The notes beneath the pieces are model-generated. The model was not told where the DNA came from and made no database searches. It saw only the letters and a program-made list of their open reading frames with translations. Of a stretch of DNA of 64,000 bases, positions 63,837 through 64,000 are shown piece after piece. Both the position numbers and the translations under genes were made by a program. The stretch is from Arthrobacter sp. UNC362MFTsu5.1 (GTDB lineage Bacteria > Actinomycetota > Actinomycetes > Actinomycetales > Micrococcaceae): assembly GCF_000685965.1 (NCBI RefSeq), contig NZ_JMLE01000012.1, positions 87,175 to 151,174 on the forward strand. The letters run 5' to 3'. The stretch's first letter is position 1. Each line of letters begins with the position of its first letter.

Positions 63837-64000
63837 ATGAACACATCCCCCACCACCCTGGACACCCGCTCCGAACACGACCTGCTGGGTGACCGCGACG
63901 TCCCCGCCGCCGCGTACTGGGGTGTCCACACGCTCCGCGCCGTGGAGAACTTCCCCATCACCGGCCAGCCGCTGTCCTCCAACATGTACCTGGTCCGCGG
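63837..64000 (+). CDS. aspA: aspartate ammonia-lyase, N-terminal part (window edge)
   Basis: 54 codons visible, cut by the window end. The N-terminus (RSEHDLLGDRDVPAAAYWGVHTLRAVENFPIT) has the conserved aspartase/fumarase opening, with YWGVHTLRA-NFPI typical of AspA. It would deaminate aspartate to fumarate and ammonia. GTGAGGA lies upstream of ATG 63837. Confidence 0.88.
   Translation, partial: MNTSPTTLDTRSEHDLLGDRDVPAAAYWGVHTLRAVENFPITGQPLSSNMYLVR

Overview
The window is high-GC actinobacterial chromosome, most likely Arthrobacter, Pseudarthrobacter or Paenarthrobacter (Micrococcaceae). The copper amine oxidase carries all its key residues at exactly +4 relative to the Arthrobacter globiformis enzyme. 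The homoprotocatechuate dioxygenase matches the A. globiformis MndD type in length and ligand positions. Both are recalled from the literature, not searched. Genes are dense, and GTG/TTG starts, ATGA/GTGA overlaps and long hairpin terminators are common. I saw no rRNA, tRNA, CRISPR array, transposase or phage module.

Layout. 0-4.6 kb: end of a zinc dehydrogenase gene, an FAD dehydrogenase, small hypothetical proteins, a DJ-1/PfpI protein and a secreted protein. 4.7-8.8 kb: signalling island (OmpR-type regulator, HisKA_3 kinase, NarL-type regulator, and a divergent ATPase-only kinase fragment). 8.9-14.5 kb: LssY-like membrane protein, threonine dehydratase with IclR regulator, and shikimate dehydrogenase facing an MHS-family transporter. 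14.5-18.7 kb: copper amine oxidase with TetR and AraC regulators. 18.7-33.5 kb: nitrogen region with glutamate dehydrogenase, an AmiS/UreI channel, APC permease, aldehyde dehydrogenase, XRE-cupin regulator, M20 amidohydrolase, flavin amine oxidase, a three-subunit glutamate-synthase-like set, a GlnT/GmaS-type ligase and an ammonium transporter. 33.5-38.6 kb: N-acetylglucosamine PTS and catabolism with a DasR-like regulator and a near-consensus dre palindrome. 38.7-49.8 kb: prephenate dehydratase, a MobA-like aromatic hydroxylase and a homoprotocatechuate meta-cleavage operon. 49.9-57.7 kb: class A penicillin-binding protein, a second ammonium transporter behind a phased GlnR-like box, and small or hypothetical proteins. 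57.8-64 kb: matrixin-like protease, a KDPG/KDPGal-type aldolase cluster with DeoR regulator, and a leaderless GntR gene before a partial aspartase gene.

How it fits together. Much of the window handles amine and aromatic carbon and nitrogen. The amine oxidase would turn phenylethylamine or tyramine into aldehydes. The meta-cleavage operon would take (homo)protocatechuate-level intermediates to pyruvate and succinate. The 20-33 kb region holds the same functional classes as the E. coli Puu pathway (ligase, flavin oxidase, aldehyde dehydrogenase, hydrolase, XRE-cupin regulator, APC permease), combined with an N-methylglutamate-synthase-like complex; I consider it the best candidate for an undescribed system. 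Other highlights are a FAH-RraA fusion that replaces the usual HpaG, three families of dispersed hairpins, and PcaR-like operator sequences.
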